Of a stretch of 64,000 bases of DNA, positions 1 through 11,614 are shown piece after piece. The stretch is from Schistocerca nitens (Eukaryota > Arthropoda > Insecta > Orthoptera > Acrididae), in NCBI RefSeq assembly GCF_023898315.1, contig NC_064619.1:348760650-348824649 (forward strand), in the 5' to 3' direction. The notes beneath the pieces were generated by a model that was not told where the DNA came from, ran no database searches, and saw nothing but the letters and a program-made list of their open reading frames with translations. How positions within the stretch are numbered: the first letter of the stretch is position 1; each line of letters opens with the position of its first letter. The position numbers were made by a program, and so were the translations under genes.

Positions 1-221
1 CATTGAAAGTATTGAAGAGAATCTCTAACTCATGATCAGTACCATCAAAAGCAATGATAATGTCGTCAACATAACGTGCATAATAGCGGATTTTGTGGCG
101 TAATTCTGAACTTGAATTGAAGAACGTTATTCCCAGGGCGTTGATGAAAACCTCTGCTAAAATACCGGCGAGGGGCTACCCATTGCTAGACCATCTGGTT
201 GCACATACATTTTCCCATTAA
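1..221 (-). mobile_element. Inverted fragment of a Penelope-like element (PLE)
   Basis: Read on the minus strand, this stretch repeats the reverse-transcriptase part of the Penelope copy that follows. The reverse complement of about 1-170 matches 1122-1274, including the codons for the Y-V-D-D catalytic motif. The reverse complement of about 171-221 matches 836-905, which encodes the G-L-A-M-G-(C/S)-P motif. This fragment is continuous where the plus-strand copy carries a SINE, so it represents an uninterrupted sequence. It extends past the left edge of the window. Joined at about 222 to the plus-strand copy, it forms a head-to-head arrangement. Penelope elements are known to insert with inverted or partly tandem 5' pieces, so I infer a product of one complex insertion, although two separate insertions are possible. 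Confidence 0.85.
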
Positions 222-2161
222 ACGTAAGCTTGGAGAACACGACGCCTTAGTCACTAAGAGTGACAAAGGGAACACCGCTGTCGTGGCTTATAAAAATGAA
301 AATATAGAGAAGACTGTACAGTTTTTTGAGGAAAATGACATCACTGAGGTTACCGTAGATCCAACCGCGGAATTGCAAAATGAAATCCGGCGTACTTTAG
401 CTAGTTCTGTCAGCCTGTTCAATAACTTCCAAAAGAAAGGGCTTATAAATATGAACCCGAAACTACCCGTGCTCAGAAGTCAGTTTAAACTGCACAAACA
501 AAATCACCCGATTCGCCCTGTAGTGAATGGTATAGGTAGTCCACATCACACACTTGCTAGGCGCCTCCATTTTAAAATTAAAGACGCTTTCACATTTGAA
601 AATAATTTTTCTGTTAAAAATAGTAAGGAATTAATTAACAATATTCAAACTGTAAGATGTACACCTGACACTAGACTGGTGTCCTTCGACATCGTCAGTC
701 TTTATACAAATGTCCCGGTTGATGAAACCATAGCCCTTGTAAAAAAGAATCTTCTCAAGCATAAAAAACTAAGTGAAATTCAGATTACGGAACTGATTGG
801 TTTGCTTAAGGTCGTTTTAAAATACAATTATTTCACGTTTAATGGGAAAATGTGTGTGCAACCAGATGGTCTAGCGATGGGTTGCCCCCTCGCCGGTATT
901 TTAGCAGAGGTTTTCAAAAATGGTTCAAATGGCTCTGAGCACTATGGGACTCAACTGCTGAGGTCATTAGTCCCCTAGAACTTAGAACTAGTTAAACCTA
1001 ACTAACCTAAGGACATCACAAACATCCATGGCCGAGGCAGGATTCGAACCTGCGACCGTAGCGGTCTTGCGGTTCCAGACTGCAGCGCCTTTAACCGCAC
1101 GGCCACTTCGGCCGGCCAGCAGAGGTTTTCATCAACGCCCTGGGAATAACGTTCTTCAATTCAAGTTCAGAATTACGCCACAAAATCCGCTATTATGCAC
1201 GTTATGTTGACGACATTATCATTGCTTTTGATGGTACTGATCATGAGTTAGAGATTCTCTTCAATACTTTCAATGGTTTACATGAAAAGATTTCCTTCAC
1301 AAAAGAACTTCAGAATGAAAAAGGTGAACTTAACTTCCTCGATTTAACAATTTCTATACAGGATAGTTCCTTCAATTTCAATATCTTCCGCAAGGAAACG
1401 TATTCAGATAATGTAATCCCTGCTGACTCAACTCATCCAAAAGCTCATAAACTGGCGTTTTTTCATTCTGCCATCCACCGAATGGTAACTACTCTTTATC
1501 ACCTGCTGATCGACAAAAGGAATTGAATGTCATCAAAGCGATTGCGGCTAATAATGGGTACAATCAGAATATGATCGATTACTTGTTCAATAAGAAAATT
1601 TCCCAAAGTTGTTCGACTTTGAGCAACAATCTCCCCACTGATAGCAAAGAAGCTAAAAAATTTATTTCCATTCCTTTCTTGGGTAATATATCGTATAGGA
1701 TTAAACGTCTTCTAAAGAAAAAATATAACTGTAACGTCTCCTTCTCTACAGATAACAGATTAAAAAGAAATCTTGTACATTCAGTAGAGATTGCCAGTGA
1801 TTGGTTTTCCATTTCAGGTGTTTACAAACTAACCTGTAATAACTGCCCCTCATATTATATTGGTCAAAAAGGCAGAGCTGTGAAAACAAGATATAAAGAA
1901 CACCTATTAGGTAAAAAAGGAGCGAATATACACAACTCTACTTTTGCTGAACACCTCTTGATAGCCGGCCATACGCCTAAATAGTTAGAAGACACGGTTA
2001 TCCTACACAGACAAGTCAAAGGGCGTAGACTAGATCTGTGGGAAGAGTTACAAATTTTTAATCATCTAGAGCTCAAAGACGGCAATATACTGAACGACCA
2101 GTTGAACCTTGCTTGTAGACAATTTTTCGAAGGCTTTAAACCTGTACTGTTTATGGTATAA
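222..2161 (+). pseudogene. Penelope reverse transcriptase / GIY-YIG endonuclease, broken
   Basis: The product would be the single Penelope protein: a telomerase-related reverse transcriptase followed by a GIY-YIG nuclease that nicks the target. Before the SINE the frame shows TKSDKGN, FKLHK, RPVV, FDIVSLYTNVPVDE and QPDGLAMGCPLAG, all typical of Penelope RT. After the SINE the frame resumes at 1131 with RYVDDIII, the catalytic YxDD-type motif, and FLDLTIS. A one-base-type frameshift near 1485-1495 moves the frame from 3 to 2, where SPADRQKELNVIKAIA continues. The GIY-YIG module follows at about 1817-1900 as GVYKL, CNNCPSYYIGQ and then R and KEH. One TAG at 1982-1984 interrupts the C-terminal segment (LEDTVILHRQVKGRRLDLW), which ends at TAA 2159-2161. 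Without the SINE, the frame would join exactly across the target duplication. Confidence 0.9.
916..1117 (-). mobile_element. tRNA-derived SINE, family 1, inside the Penelope RT
   Basis: The minus strand begins with a tRNA-like head containing box A (TGGCCGTGCGG) and box B (GGTTCGAATCC). A body follows with the common phrases AGTTCTAAGTTCTAGGGGAC and CATAGTGCTCAGAGCC, and then a short A-rich tail. The insertion is flanked by a perfect 13-bp target-site duplication, agcagaggttttc, at 903-915 and 1118-1130, as expected for LINE-mediated retroposition. SINEs carry no protein: RNA polymerase III makes the transcript and a LINE copies it. The same family recurs at 26262, 39261, 41740, 44663, 45311, 48818 and 56269. 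Confidence 0.93.
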
Positions 2162-3088
2162 CATTAATGCTGGTAACCTCAGTGGTCTATTTTCTCAGGA
2201 AGCTATGATGCACTTTCAAATCTTTAGGCTCACTACCCTTTATGTAATGTGGTTTTCTCACGATGTATGGCTGCCACTACATCGGCGCTTATGTGATTTT
2301 GTCTGGCTCTAAAACGTTGGCTCCCCGAGAATATGTATTAACTGGATTGTGGACCAGGGTTCGTAATTCTGTCTTAAGAGCCATTATTGTTAATTTAAAC
2401 TTCCGATATATATACGGTGTGTTTGCTTCACTAATATTGTAATGTAATTTTTATATTCTGGCTGTATATGCCACTGTACGTAACTCTCGGCGTAAGTGCC
2501 ACCTGCCTTTTATATGTATAACTACATTAATGATACCAAGGCTCCCATACTGTTATAACGGGAGTGTTAAACGCTTTCCTTCTTTTTATTGTTACTTTAT
2601 CTAAGGACGCTATTAATACTGATAATTTACACGTTGCTTTTGTACGCCAATCGGCACATGGTTCGCGCCATGAGCGCCACCTGCCCTGGCCGCAGAGTAA
2701 CTACGCTGGCCGATTACACTCAGTCGCTTGTGAGCTCTGCAACATCCATGTACTAATTTATATATACATGACAAACCCTATTTTTAGGGCTATATTTTAA
2801 TTTGGACAAATGGATCTATGAAGACATTTGTAAAAACGGCGATGATACATCAGTCCATACTAATGTAAAATTGTAAGTACCAGGCGTCCTTCTCATATTT
2901 TTGCTATACAAGAGCTCTCTAAAATGTGTTAAAATCTATTCTTGACTTAAATTCATACGTTTTAATGTAAGCTATGATGTTCATTGTCCTTAGGCCACCT
3001 TCTGAAGAAGACAAATTTAAATTTGTTGAAACGTAGGTAAAGATTTCTTTACCCATTGCAACTGGTCGGCTGTTTATAATTTTATAAT
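2162..3088 (+). other. Penelope 3' untranslated region
   Basis: This stretch contains no domain-bearing frame. It is A/T-rich, apart from a short GC-richer patch at 2650-2740, and ends in an A/T run after the hammerhead-like motif at about 2996-3043. I assign it to the Penelope element from position and from the terminal motif. The precise end is uncertain. Confidence 0.5.
2996..3043 (+). ncRNA. Hammerhead-ribozyme-like motif at the Penelope 3' end
   Basis: CTGAAGA (3002-3008) fits the hammerhead core CUGANGA. It is followed by a self-complementary stem-II segment (3011-3027) and GAAAC (3028-3032). A very short stem III could pair AC (3031-3032) with GT (3037-3038), leaving GTA before the expected cut after 3039. 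CTT before the core can pair with AAG after the cut as stem I. Minimal hammerheads with short stem III are known in Penelope-like elements. This one is weak: stem II has a bulge and stem I is short. The assignment is by pattern only. Confidence 0.4.
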
Positions 3089-3089
3089 T

Positions 3090-4262
3090 GAAAAGAATAT
3101 TGGAAATTTGGCTTTAGGAAATGTAAAGGCAACAGAGGGGCAATTCTGACGTTGCGGTTGATAATGACAGGAAAACTAAAGAAAAATAAATCCACATTCA
3201 TATGATTTGTCGACGTGTACAAAGCGTTCGATAATGTAAAATGGTCAAGATTTTCGAAATTCTGAGAAAATAGGGGTAACCTATATGGAGAGACGGATAA
3301 TGTACAATATGTAGAAGAGCCAAGGTTGGATGACCAAGAACGAAGTGCTCGGATTAAAAAGTGTGTATGACAGGGATGTAGTCTTTCCCTTCTACTGTTC
3401 AATTTGTACATCGAGAAAGGAATGATGGAAATAAAGGCAAGGTTGTGGAGTGGAAGTAAAATTCAAGGTCGAAGGATATCAGTGACACCATTCGCTGATG
3501 ACGTTGCTGTCCTGAGTGAAAGTGAAAAGAAATTACAAGATATGCTGAATGGAACGAATTACCTAATGAGTACAGAATATGGGTTCATAGGAAATCAAGA
3601 AAGGCGAAAGTAATATGAAGTAGCTGAAATGAGATCAATGAGAAACTTAACATCAAGATTGATGATCAAGAAGCAGATGAAATTAAGGAATTCTGTCACT
3701 TAGGCAGTAAAATAACCAATGACGGACAGTGCAAGGAGGACATGAAAAGCAAAGTAGCACTGGCAAAAAGGGCTTCCTGGGCTAGAGACGTCTACTTCTA
3801 TCAAACATAGGCCTTAATTTGAGGAAGAATTTTCTGAAAATGTACGTCTGGAGCTCAGAATTGTATGGTAGTGAAACATGGACGATGGGAAAACTCGAAG
3901 AGAAAGGAATCGAAGCTTCTGAGTTGTGATGCTACAGGCGAGTGTTGAAAATTAAGTGGACTGATAAGGTAAGGGGTGAGGAGGTTCTACTCAGTGGTAG
4001 AGAAAGGACTATTTGGAAAACCCTAACAAAGAGAAAGACAGGATGTTAGAACATCGGTTATGACAACAGGGAGTGTCTTCCATGGTACTAGAGGGAGCTG
4101 TAAAGTGGAATAGCTACAGAGGAAGACAGAGATTGGAATAGATCCAGCCAATAACTGAGGACGTAGTTTGTATGTGCGACTCTGAAATGAAGAGATTTGC
4201 ACAGGAAGGGAATTTTTGGCGATCGGCATCAAACCAGCCTGAAGGCTGATGACCCCCCGAAA
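3090..4262 (+). pseudogene. Decayed RTE-type LINE fragment (RT to 3' end)
   Basis: Scattered frames match the RTE protein encoded at 31478-34429. Traces of the RT palm occur at 3090-3380. A clearer run at 3404-3613 includes TPFADDVAVLSESE (the FADD catalytic motif) and MLNGTNYLMSTEYGF. Further C-terminal traces extend to about 4260, ending with the equivalent of the AASNQ-Q-D terminus and a GA-rich tail. There are many stops and frameshifts. It abuts the Penelope 3' end, so the Penelope element may have inserted into or next to this older LINE. Confidence 0.8.
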
Positions 4263-6140
4263 AAAAGAAGAGAAATGAAAGTCTCTTTTGTCCCTTCCCT
4301 GCGTCGGTGCGGGTCGTTCTTCATCAGGTCCGTTCTGCTGAGGCGTGTCAGACTCCTTTACCGGCCCTACCATTAACCACGCCATCGCCAGCATAGTCCT
4401 CAGCTTCTTTGAAATACGCAAACGTTCCACATACCACTGATACTGCCGATGATGAGGTGGTGCCCCATGATTTAAAGTATTTTATTCTTGTAGTTATTAT
4501 ATTCATTGATAAATTAAAAGCACTATACTGCTTGTGTTCTACAGGATTAATTTATTTTTTAACCGATTATTGGCTTACAAGGCTATCACCAGACTTGAAC
4601 TGATTATCGTCGCCAAAAATGTTACCATGTTTGTAATCAACGTCGAAAAACTGATACCCATCTAGCTTGGATCCAAACACACAGTAAATGACATGCGAAA
4701 CACATAGTAAATGACATCTTTAGCTGTGTTGTGGTACTGTGATTTAAGAGGTAAAATATCGAGGAATAGATAAAGACAACAGGGGCAAACAGGAAATACA
4801 TTAGAAATAAATTGGAAACACTAAGCTGGGGAACCTTTCCTACATAACCGTTTACAGTAATAAATAGACCAAGTAAATCCAAATAAAACTACTACTGACG
4901 AGGTAAGTTAACGAGGTATTAAACAGGGTAAGTAATACCGAAAACAATTAAATGAAAAAAATAACAGTTGTAACAACAGCACATACGGCGCACTTGTGCA
5001 CTCTTAATAAAACAAAAGGAATCGGTTGACACAGGGAAATGGAGAAATGTAAGGATTGGATAGAGTGGGAAGTAATGGAAAAGTGAGAGAATTATGTAAA
5101 GCTTAGAAGAGGTGAAGTATTCAGCTGTGTTCGCTCTTTCAAGACTGGGGCTGTGGTGTGTGGGCCAGACGTTTGTGGATTTGGAGGGCATCTACCGGTT
5201 TGAGGTTTTGGTCTTTGTTTGCTAATCAAAAAACTTCTACTTCACATCCGTTCGCTAATCTTAAATGACCAAACACAGATTAATATTTCTTTTCATTCTC
5301 TCAGTTTTGCATAGCTCTCCACTTTGTATCACTATACTCATCTGCTGCTCTACTGTATCGACAATGTCCATGTAGTCCATATATTCATTTGCCACAATTG
5401 TAAATTCTGTCTTTAAAATAGGTTTCTGTGTCATTTTCCACGCTTAACATCTCTCGAAGTCGTCTCATCAATTACTAATTTTATTTTTTTGATTTGTTTA
5501 TTTAATGAAAACCGTTAAGTAGACGTGGTTTAAGAGTAGTGGCAATGTTTCTCCTGCTTGTTCCCTTAAAAGAATTATTAATTGTTTAACTTTTTACCTT
5601 CCAAACTGCATTTCGACCACACTGCCAGATGTATCGTATACTGTGTCTTTATGTCTCAATTTAGATGTGTATCATCTTTTTCAATGTTGCTTTCTAACAC
5701 TGTACCTTATTCGGCAACATCAGTAAGTTAAGGTCCGATGATGGGCTTGTAAACCGAAAAAAGGTTAATGCAATGAATTAATTGTGTAGATCATGAGAAA
5801 TATAGTGCTTTTCGTTTATTGTAATTGTTTCCTACCAAGAACCGACGGGAGAATCAGGTAACATGGTTATATTCATTGACAACGCCAATGGATAAAGCGG
5901 CCGGTTTGAATTCGGGCCCATTACGAGTTCTCGAATCCTTTCAGCCAAATACCAGGTGTCCCTGTAGAGGGGGCAAAAATGGAGGGGTCCACATTGGGAT
6001 TGTTTTGAAGGGGATTACCAGTTCCGGATTTTGGTTTATAGCCTTGGGTAGCCTCCTAAAATTGTTTGTCGGAATTAGGGAAATGAAACCATTTCTTAAC
6101 TTATTGATAGTCTAATTTTAAAAATAGGACGTTCACTCCT
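4263..6140. other. No recognisable gene
   Basis: A/T-rich sequence with only short, unsupported open frames. I see no domain, tRNA or terminal repeat. Around 5730-5760 a CGATGATGG...CCGAAA phrase resembles the ends of some retroelements, but it lacks the U of the hammerhead core. Confidence 0.5.
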
Positions 6141-6172
6141 GTGGTGTGTGTGTGTGTGTTTGTGTGTGTGTT
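6141..6172. repeat. (TG)n microsatellite
   Basis: About 32 bp of imperfect TG repeat with one TT interruption. Confidence 0.9.
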
Positions 6173-6269
6173 TCATAATTAATGTTTGTGTTAGGACAAC
6201 CCAATTTCGCTTACGTTGGTGTTTCGGCGTTCGTCAGTAGAGCACTGTCGCCAACCTGAATTTATGGCG

Positions 6270-6810
6270 TTTTATGGGGCTCATAAAAGGCGAAGGCCAT
6301 GAAATATGGGCGGAAGCAATCTGGCCCCGAGGTGACCGCCAGCTAGCGGCGTGCAGTTACCGCCGCCTCCCGCTGCCTGCTGGCGGGGTCTTGATAGGCA
6401 CCGATCGCGCCCTTATCGGCGCCGCGCAATAGCCAGCCGCCATAAAGCGCGCCTTAAGAGTGTGTCTGCCCTCTGTATAGACCATCACGTCAGGGTAAGC
6501 AGCGTGCTGGACGCAAGCCGTACCACACCACAGCACAGCCGTCGCAGTCGGCGTCCGCAAGCCAGATACTCTAACCGTGCCTTGAAGGATGCGAAACAAT
6601 CCAACATTCAGGGTGCTTCTGATATCGCTCCCAAGACAATTAATGTGTGTGGCAATAGTGCAGACACACAGCAGCGGTTCCCTATTAACCCTTCAACCGC
6701 AACTGGCGTCGCAGTTGAGGCTCGCTGTGCCGCGAATGTGGTTGACAGCTGCAGCAGTTCAGAACCGACTAGTCCGTGCTGCCGTCGACTGCTCCCCCTT
6801 TTTTGAGACA
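6270..6810. other. GC-rich, CpG-containing block, function unknown
   Basis: This block stands out from its A/T-rich surroundings through many CG dinucleotides (for example GCCGCGC, CGGCGCCGCGC). Overlapping open frames of about 80-151 codons on both strands are explained by low stop frequency in GC-rich DNA, and none has a recognisable domain. It could be an unmethylated regulatory block, an untranslated first exon or part of an unknown repeat. The sequence alone does not decide. Confidence 0.35.
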
Positions 6811-7672
6811 CAGCGTAAGCTGTTAATATTTTAGATGTGATGTAATACAAGGATCATTAACTTTCACAGCTACTGTTGGATACTAATCCCCCAGTGCTTT
6901 TTTTTATTCTAAAACTAACAAATGTCATTTCAGTTTACAGTCCACAACATTTGTTTTCTCAGTTCAGTATTAGCATTTTCGACTGGGCTGTAGCAAAGTA
7001 CATACTCAACAGACGGTGACTCAAAGAACAACATATTATTTCTATATATCAGTTCGATGTCAAAGCCTCTGGAGGAATTTCATTACTCTCCGTGATTTTC
7101 TGTTCGTTCTCCAGATGCTTATTCACTACAAAACCTCAAATTTATTTACCGTGGCACCGCATTGTTGTTATAGATTCTAGTAAATATATCAAATAAATAC
7201 TTCTAACTCACGAATTGCCCGTTCAAATCCTGGAACGAAACAAAGGTAGGAAACGGTTCATTGCTTCGAGAGTCCTCAGGAATCAGAGTTTGGCAAAGAA
7301 CATGACAGTAAATAAAGCAAGACACAGCCATCAATTTTCTCACGTAGCAGTTAAACGGTTAAGCAGCAATAACAAGGGGTTGAGAAACACGTGGAAGGTA
7401 AAAAGCAATTTAAAATATATAGATAGAAAATTAAAAATTTAAGGAATGAAAATTTCAGAATCAATAGAGGGAACGAATCTTTGGAATAAATCACATGGTT
7501 TTTAAAGAGACTGCTGATTCGTGTTTTTCTTGACACTATCACTTTTTTGACGTATTCGTAATAAGTTTCTGCCAACAATGGCCACCTTAACATGCTTTGG
7601 TCGTCATTTGGTGAGCAAAAGTTCGTGCGTGGTCTAACTCAAACTCTGGGAACAGTGCTGCTCCAACAAGCA
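6811..7672. other. No recognisable gene
   Basis: A/T-rich sequence upstream of the Gypsy 5' LTR, with no coding or RNA signal that I can support. Confidence 0.5.
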
Positions 7673-7676
7673 TACA

Positions 7677-8405
7677 TGCAACTGAAAAGAACTTTGAAAG
7701 GTGGCTACACTGAGTCACAGCGCCAGACACTGCGCCAAAGATTATTATTCAGCCGCCACCACTGGTGCAGTAGTAGTTCAGAGGATGTCGAGGGCAGTTG
7801 TTCTTTTGGCCTAGAGAGTAGATGCTGTTCGGTTGGTGTAATGTATAGATGTAAGAAGTTGCAATTGTCAGAGTGTATTTGAAAAAGGAGATCGGCTTTT
7901 GATTTATGATGCTGGTGTAATGGAAAATTTTCGTCAATATATAATGAGGTTAAAAGGTATTACAGTGTTCTTTAATGACAATGCCTCTTGCTCACATGTA
8001 CAGTCAACGAGGCATCTGGCTCTTGTTCATTTATCAGACTTGTAATTCTCGTTTCTATGTGCACTTATAGTATTTCTGGTTTTTCAATTAGTTCATTGTA
8101 AATGATGTTCAAAATATTTTGTCGTATTGAGAAAGAACCGAGTCAGATACATGTACGTTGAGTCACACTACTACACATAGAACAGTTACACTTGTGCTTT
8201 GTAGTTTCGTGGCTTTTATAGTTGCAGGGGACTTAATTCATCAATTGTGTTAATGGAAATTCCTTGTCATTCTTTATTTTTATTTTATGCAGTCAGATTG
8301 CCTGCTAATAATGGTCTAGGCCAACCGGTTACGAGACTTCGTTATTATTACATTAATTATTGCAAAAAATTATTGCATTAATTCTTTTAATTAAGCCACC
8401 ATGCA
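7677..8405 (+). repeat. 5' LTR of the Gypsy element
   Basis: It starts TGCAACTG and ends CCATGCA. It is repeated almost in full at 13178-13910. Conserved stretches include the segment around GGTGGCTACACTGAGTCACA and the final region around GCCAACCGGTTACGAGACTT. About 729 bp long. The exact left boundary could be up to 4 bases further left, because taca precedes both LTRs. Confidence 0.88.
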
Positions 8406-8407
8406 CG

Positions 8408-8425
8408 TGGCGACCGCTGGTTCGG
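8408..8425 (+). other. Primer-binding site, probably tRNA-Arg
   Basis: TGGCGACCG lies 2 bases after the 5' LTR and is complementary to the CGGTCGCCA 3' end of insect tRNA-Arg, known from established tRNA sequences. The match beyond 9 bases is poor, consistent with decay. Some 330 bp of leader without a frame follows before gag. Confidence 0.6.
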
Positions 8426-8753
8426 ATCGTCCCTTGGAATTCTTTTGACAGTAAAAATAGTACACAGTGGTATTGTTGTAGTAATTTTTAGATTAGTGAT
8501 TGTAGTCTATATTGCATGTTATATTTTGTAATTGAACATTTGTAGTTGTCTTGTCATTCTTCTAATGGTATTTTTGCAGAATTTAATTTTTGAAATGTCG
8601 TATACGAGTTTGAAAATTTTGTGCAATTGTGAAGGTTTTAACTGTTCGTTAATCGTGTTTGTCGGAAGCATTTCGTGCGAATGGTATTGTTGGTGATAAA
8701 CTGTTATATTGTGTGTAATTTTCGTATAGTGACGAGTTTTGTATGTTTGGTAA

Positions 8754-10926
8754 ATGATTACGCGGTCAATGAAAAAGGCAAGAATGACGGATAGTCAGAA
8801 TAACGAAATTGTTAACATGGCGAACTCGACAACACAGGAGAACAGTATGGTGAATAATGGAGTAGAAAACAATTTAATAAGCCGGGTAAATAGTCCGGAA
8901 CCAGTTCAATTTTTTTCACAATCGGAACATTTTCAGAACACAAGATTAACGATAGAAGATTCTGGAATAGTATCGAACACAGATAGCTTTACGGCTATGA
9001 CGAAGGAAGTTAGTTTTACGGGAAATGTTAGGGGCGAAATGAATTTCGAACCAGTTAATATGGAGCAGTTGATGGGTGCAATATTAAATTTGGTATCACA
9101 AATGGGAACAATGGAAACACGATTAGACTCACGAATAGGGATATGTTTTCAAAACATGAAATATGAATTAAAGAAAGAAATTAGAGAAGAAGTACAACCG
9201 ATTTTGAATGCTCACAATAATAGATTAACTTCAATAGAAATTAGTCAAAAGGAACAGGATAGAGAACAGGAAGAAAGAGATCGCGTGATAGTACAAAAAT
9301 TTTCAGAGTTAAATTTACAACGTGCACACGATAAGGAAGAAATATTTGAAAAAATCGTGGAATCCGTACCAAATAACAGAATAAATAACCTAACACAACA
9401 ATATGAACAGTTAACTACTAAATGTGTCAATACTGAAACCCGAGTCGCGACACTTACGGAAGACGCAATAAACAGAAAGAACAAATAGGTGACTTATCGG
9501 AAAGCGTTGAGGAGATTTCAGATAAATTGACAAGTCTTAGTTTGAATGAGGACAGAGATTCAGATGATACAGCTCCATTGCCATTTGTAGAAACAGAAGA
9601 GTACCAGAACCAGAATACATATAATCATGTTTAAAATCAGGGAAAATTTAATGAACGCGTTAAAAGAGAATTTGAGGCTTTACGAAAGCAAGTTAAACAA
9701 ATTGAAAGCAAAATCGTAGGACAAGTCAGTAGAAGAAATTTATAATCACCGATAGCGGGGGGTTTTGAAGAAAATAATTTATTTAATTTACGAGATGCAA
9801 CAAGAGAGCGCCAGGCGCACGAACTTGATAATAATCGACATTCGGACTGGGACAGACGCGGTAGGTCTTTGTCGCCACGAGACTATAAACAGTTTTTAAC
9901 TGTTCGGAAATTTAAGATCCTTCGCAATTCTAATAATGACATAGATCCATGTTCATGGTTAGATCAATTTATGTACGCACTTCCGCCAAATTGGCCACTA
10001 AGTCACAAACTGGAATTTATGTGTGGATATTTAGAAAACGAACCGGCGACGCGCATGCGCGCACTTATTAGAGATTGTAATAATTTAAATGATGTTTATC
10101 ATGCATTTCTGTCGGCATATTGGTCCAAACACACGCAAGACAGAGTCAAACATAGTCTTATTATGCAGCGTAATTTTAAACTGAGTTCCCCACGCCGGCA
10201 CAATACTTTGAAGACATGATTCGAAAGTATCAATTCCTTTCCCACCCTTATAGCCCGACTGAATTAGTTCATATTTGTTTAACTAAGCTGCCACAATCGA
10301 TAAGACACATTGCGCTAGCCGGAAGATGTATAGATGACATTGAAACTTTTAAGACTTTGCTACAAGAACTTGCGTATAACAACGACGACGGAACTTCTTG
10401 TAATTTTTTCAGTAACGATAATCACAATAGATTTTCAGAGAAAAAGGATAAGGATCGGGACGGACGTTATAGCGGTAATTTTGAAAATGACAGACGAAAC
10501 AGGCAAGACAATAGATACCAGCCTTATGACAATAACAGACGTTCTAACAGAAATTACACAGACAAGTATAATAACAGAAATTCTTACCGGAATGATCAAT
10601 CATACGGAAACAGTAATCGGTATCATCAAGACAGAAATTATTCATACAATAATAGCAATTCTTATTACAGAAATAACCAGGGTAGTAGACCTAACAATAA
10701 TTTCAGAAATGACAGTCGAAATTACACAAGAAGTAGTCACGCAGATAGCCAGGAAAATAGAAATTTTAATAACAGATACAACCAAGAATTTACATCTACC
10801 AGACAGGAGGGACCTAATTGGCATCCTCCACGTGACAGAAGTTCAGAGAGACAAGTGCAAATCGTAGAAATTGATCCGCGAAATGACGTGAATAATCAAA
10901 GACGTGACGCAAACAATCGACAATGA
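8754..10926 (+). pseudogene. Gypsy gag, broken into several frames
   Basis: The encoded structural protein would form the virus-like particle. The first 244 codons (8754-9488) are rich in Asn, Glu and Gln and predict coiled coil around KKEIREEVQP and EQDREQEERDR. A frameshift near 9480 moves the frame to DLSESVEEISDKL, and stops occur near 9636 and 9742. The frame recovers from about 9750, with a retrotransposon-gag domain at 9930-10390 (SWLDQFMYALPPNW, YWSKHTQDRVKHS, LTKLPQSIRHIALAG). One more frameshift is needed near 10210. The last part is an Asn/Arg/Tyr-rich basic tail instead of a CCHC zinc knuckle. The gag stop overlaps the protease ATG as ATGA at 10923-10926. Confidence 0.85.
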
Positions 10927-11584
10927 CTTGGAGTTCGGCTTCTGGCAGCAATATAGACGGTTCAGAAAGTAATGACACTACGACTTTACACTACGTACGC
11001 TTGGAAGACATGAGAGATATTTTGCTAGACGAAAAGGAAAATAATGTAGACGCATTTTTACATCCTGTTATTGAAGTATGTGTGAGTAAGAATACGTTCA
11101 CTGCGGTATTAAAATCTGGGAGCCCATTGAATGTTATTAGTGAATCAGTTTTTCGTATATGTGTAAGAACTATAGCTTGTCCTGTGTTACCTGTTTCTAA
11201 AACTACAATTCGAGGCGCTATTTCTGGAAAAAGTGTGGAAGTCAAACAACAGACCAACTTAAATTTCATTTATCAAGGATATGAATTTTCTGCTAATTTT
11301 ATTGTTGTTCCATTACTCAGTACCCAAATTATATTAGGTATGAGTTTCTTAACACATACAAGGGAATTTTAAACTTTAAGGAAGGAAGTGTGAACTTGAC
11401 TGTTGCCGGAATGACGAGATGTTTGAAATTTTCCGAGTGTGTAACGAAATCTGAATCAGACACAAATTGTTTAAGGTTTCTTACTTCTGATGTTTTCGCT
11501 GAGTATTATGACGACAATGTGTTCATTCATGACAACGACAATAGATACAGAGACGCGATGGATAATATGATTAATAGTGAATAA
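10923..11584 (+). pseudogene. Gypsy aspartic protease, catalytic Asp lost
   Basis: This retroviral-type aspartic protease would mature Gag and Pol. The active-site loop reads VLKSGSPLNVIS where the family has V-L-D-(S/T)-G; the Asp codon is replaced by AAA (11112-11114), so the enzyme would be inactive. The second conserved element, IILGMSFL, is present near 11328-11350. A frameshift near 11360 moves the frame to ILNFKEGSVNL, continuing to a stop at 11584. The start ATG overlaps the gag stop (ATGA), which suggests that Pol was originally expressed from a different frame than Gag. Confidence 0.85.
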
Positions 11585-11614
11585 TTAATTAATGAAAAGG
11601 TTAACAAAACTGAT

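Larger units (their letters stand above)
222..3088 (+). mobile_element. Penelope-like retroelement, SINE-interrupted
   Basis: This is the overall span of a Penelope-like element: a reverse-transcriptase and GIY-YIG coding region (to 2161), then about 900 bp of 3' untranslated sequence ending near the A/T-rich stretch at 3070-3088. A tRNA-derived SINE sits at 916-1117. The left limit is the junction with the inverted fragment. The right limit is inferred from where RTE LINE sequence begins at about 3090. The reading frame is broken by the SINE, one frameshift and one stop, so this copy is dead. Confidence 0.75.

Noticed and set aside
1028-1210. Small protein beginning MAEAGFEPATVAV, and the similar MPEAGFEPATVAV frames at 39357 and 56174
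   Set aside because: This common database artefact is the translation of the SINE tRNA head (box B region), not a gene.
5730-5760. Hammerhead-like CGATGATGG...CCGAAA
   Set aside because: The core reads CGATGA after C, without the required CUGANGA, and no retroelement coding region precedes it.
6351-6850. Overlapping frames of 80-151 codons in the GC-rich block
   Set aside because: Open on both strands because of low A/T content; no start context, domain or splice signal supports translation.
10334-10867. 177-codon frame overlapping gag
   Set aside because: An alternative frame of the Asn/Arg-rich gag tail; repetitive Ile/Thr content and no domain.
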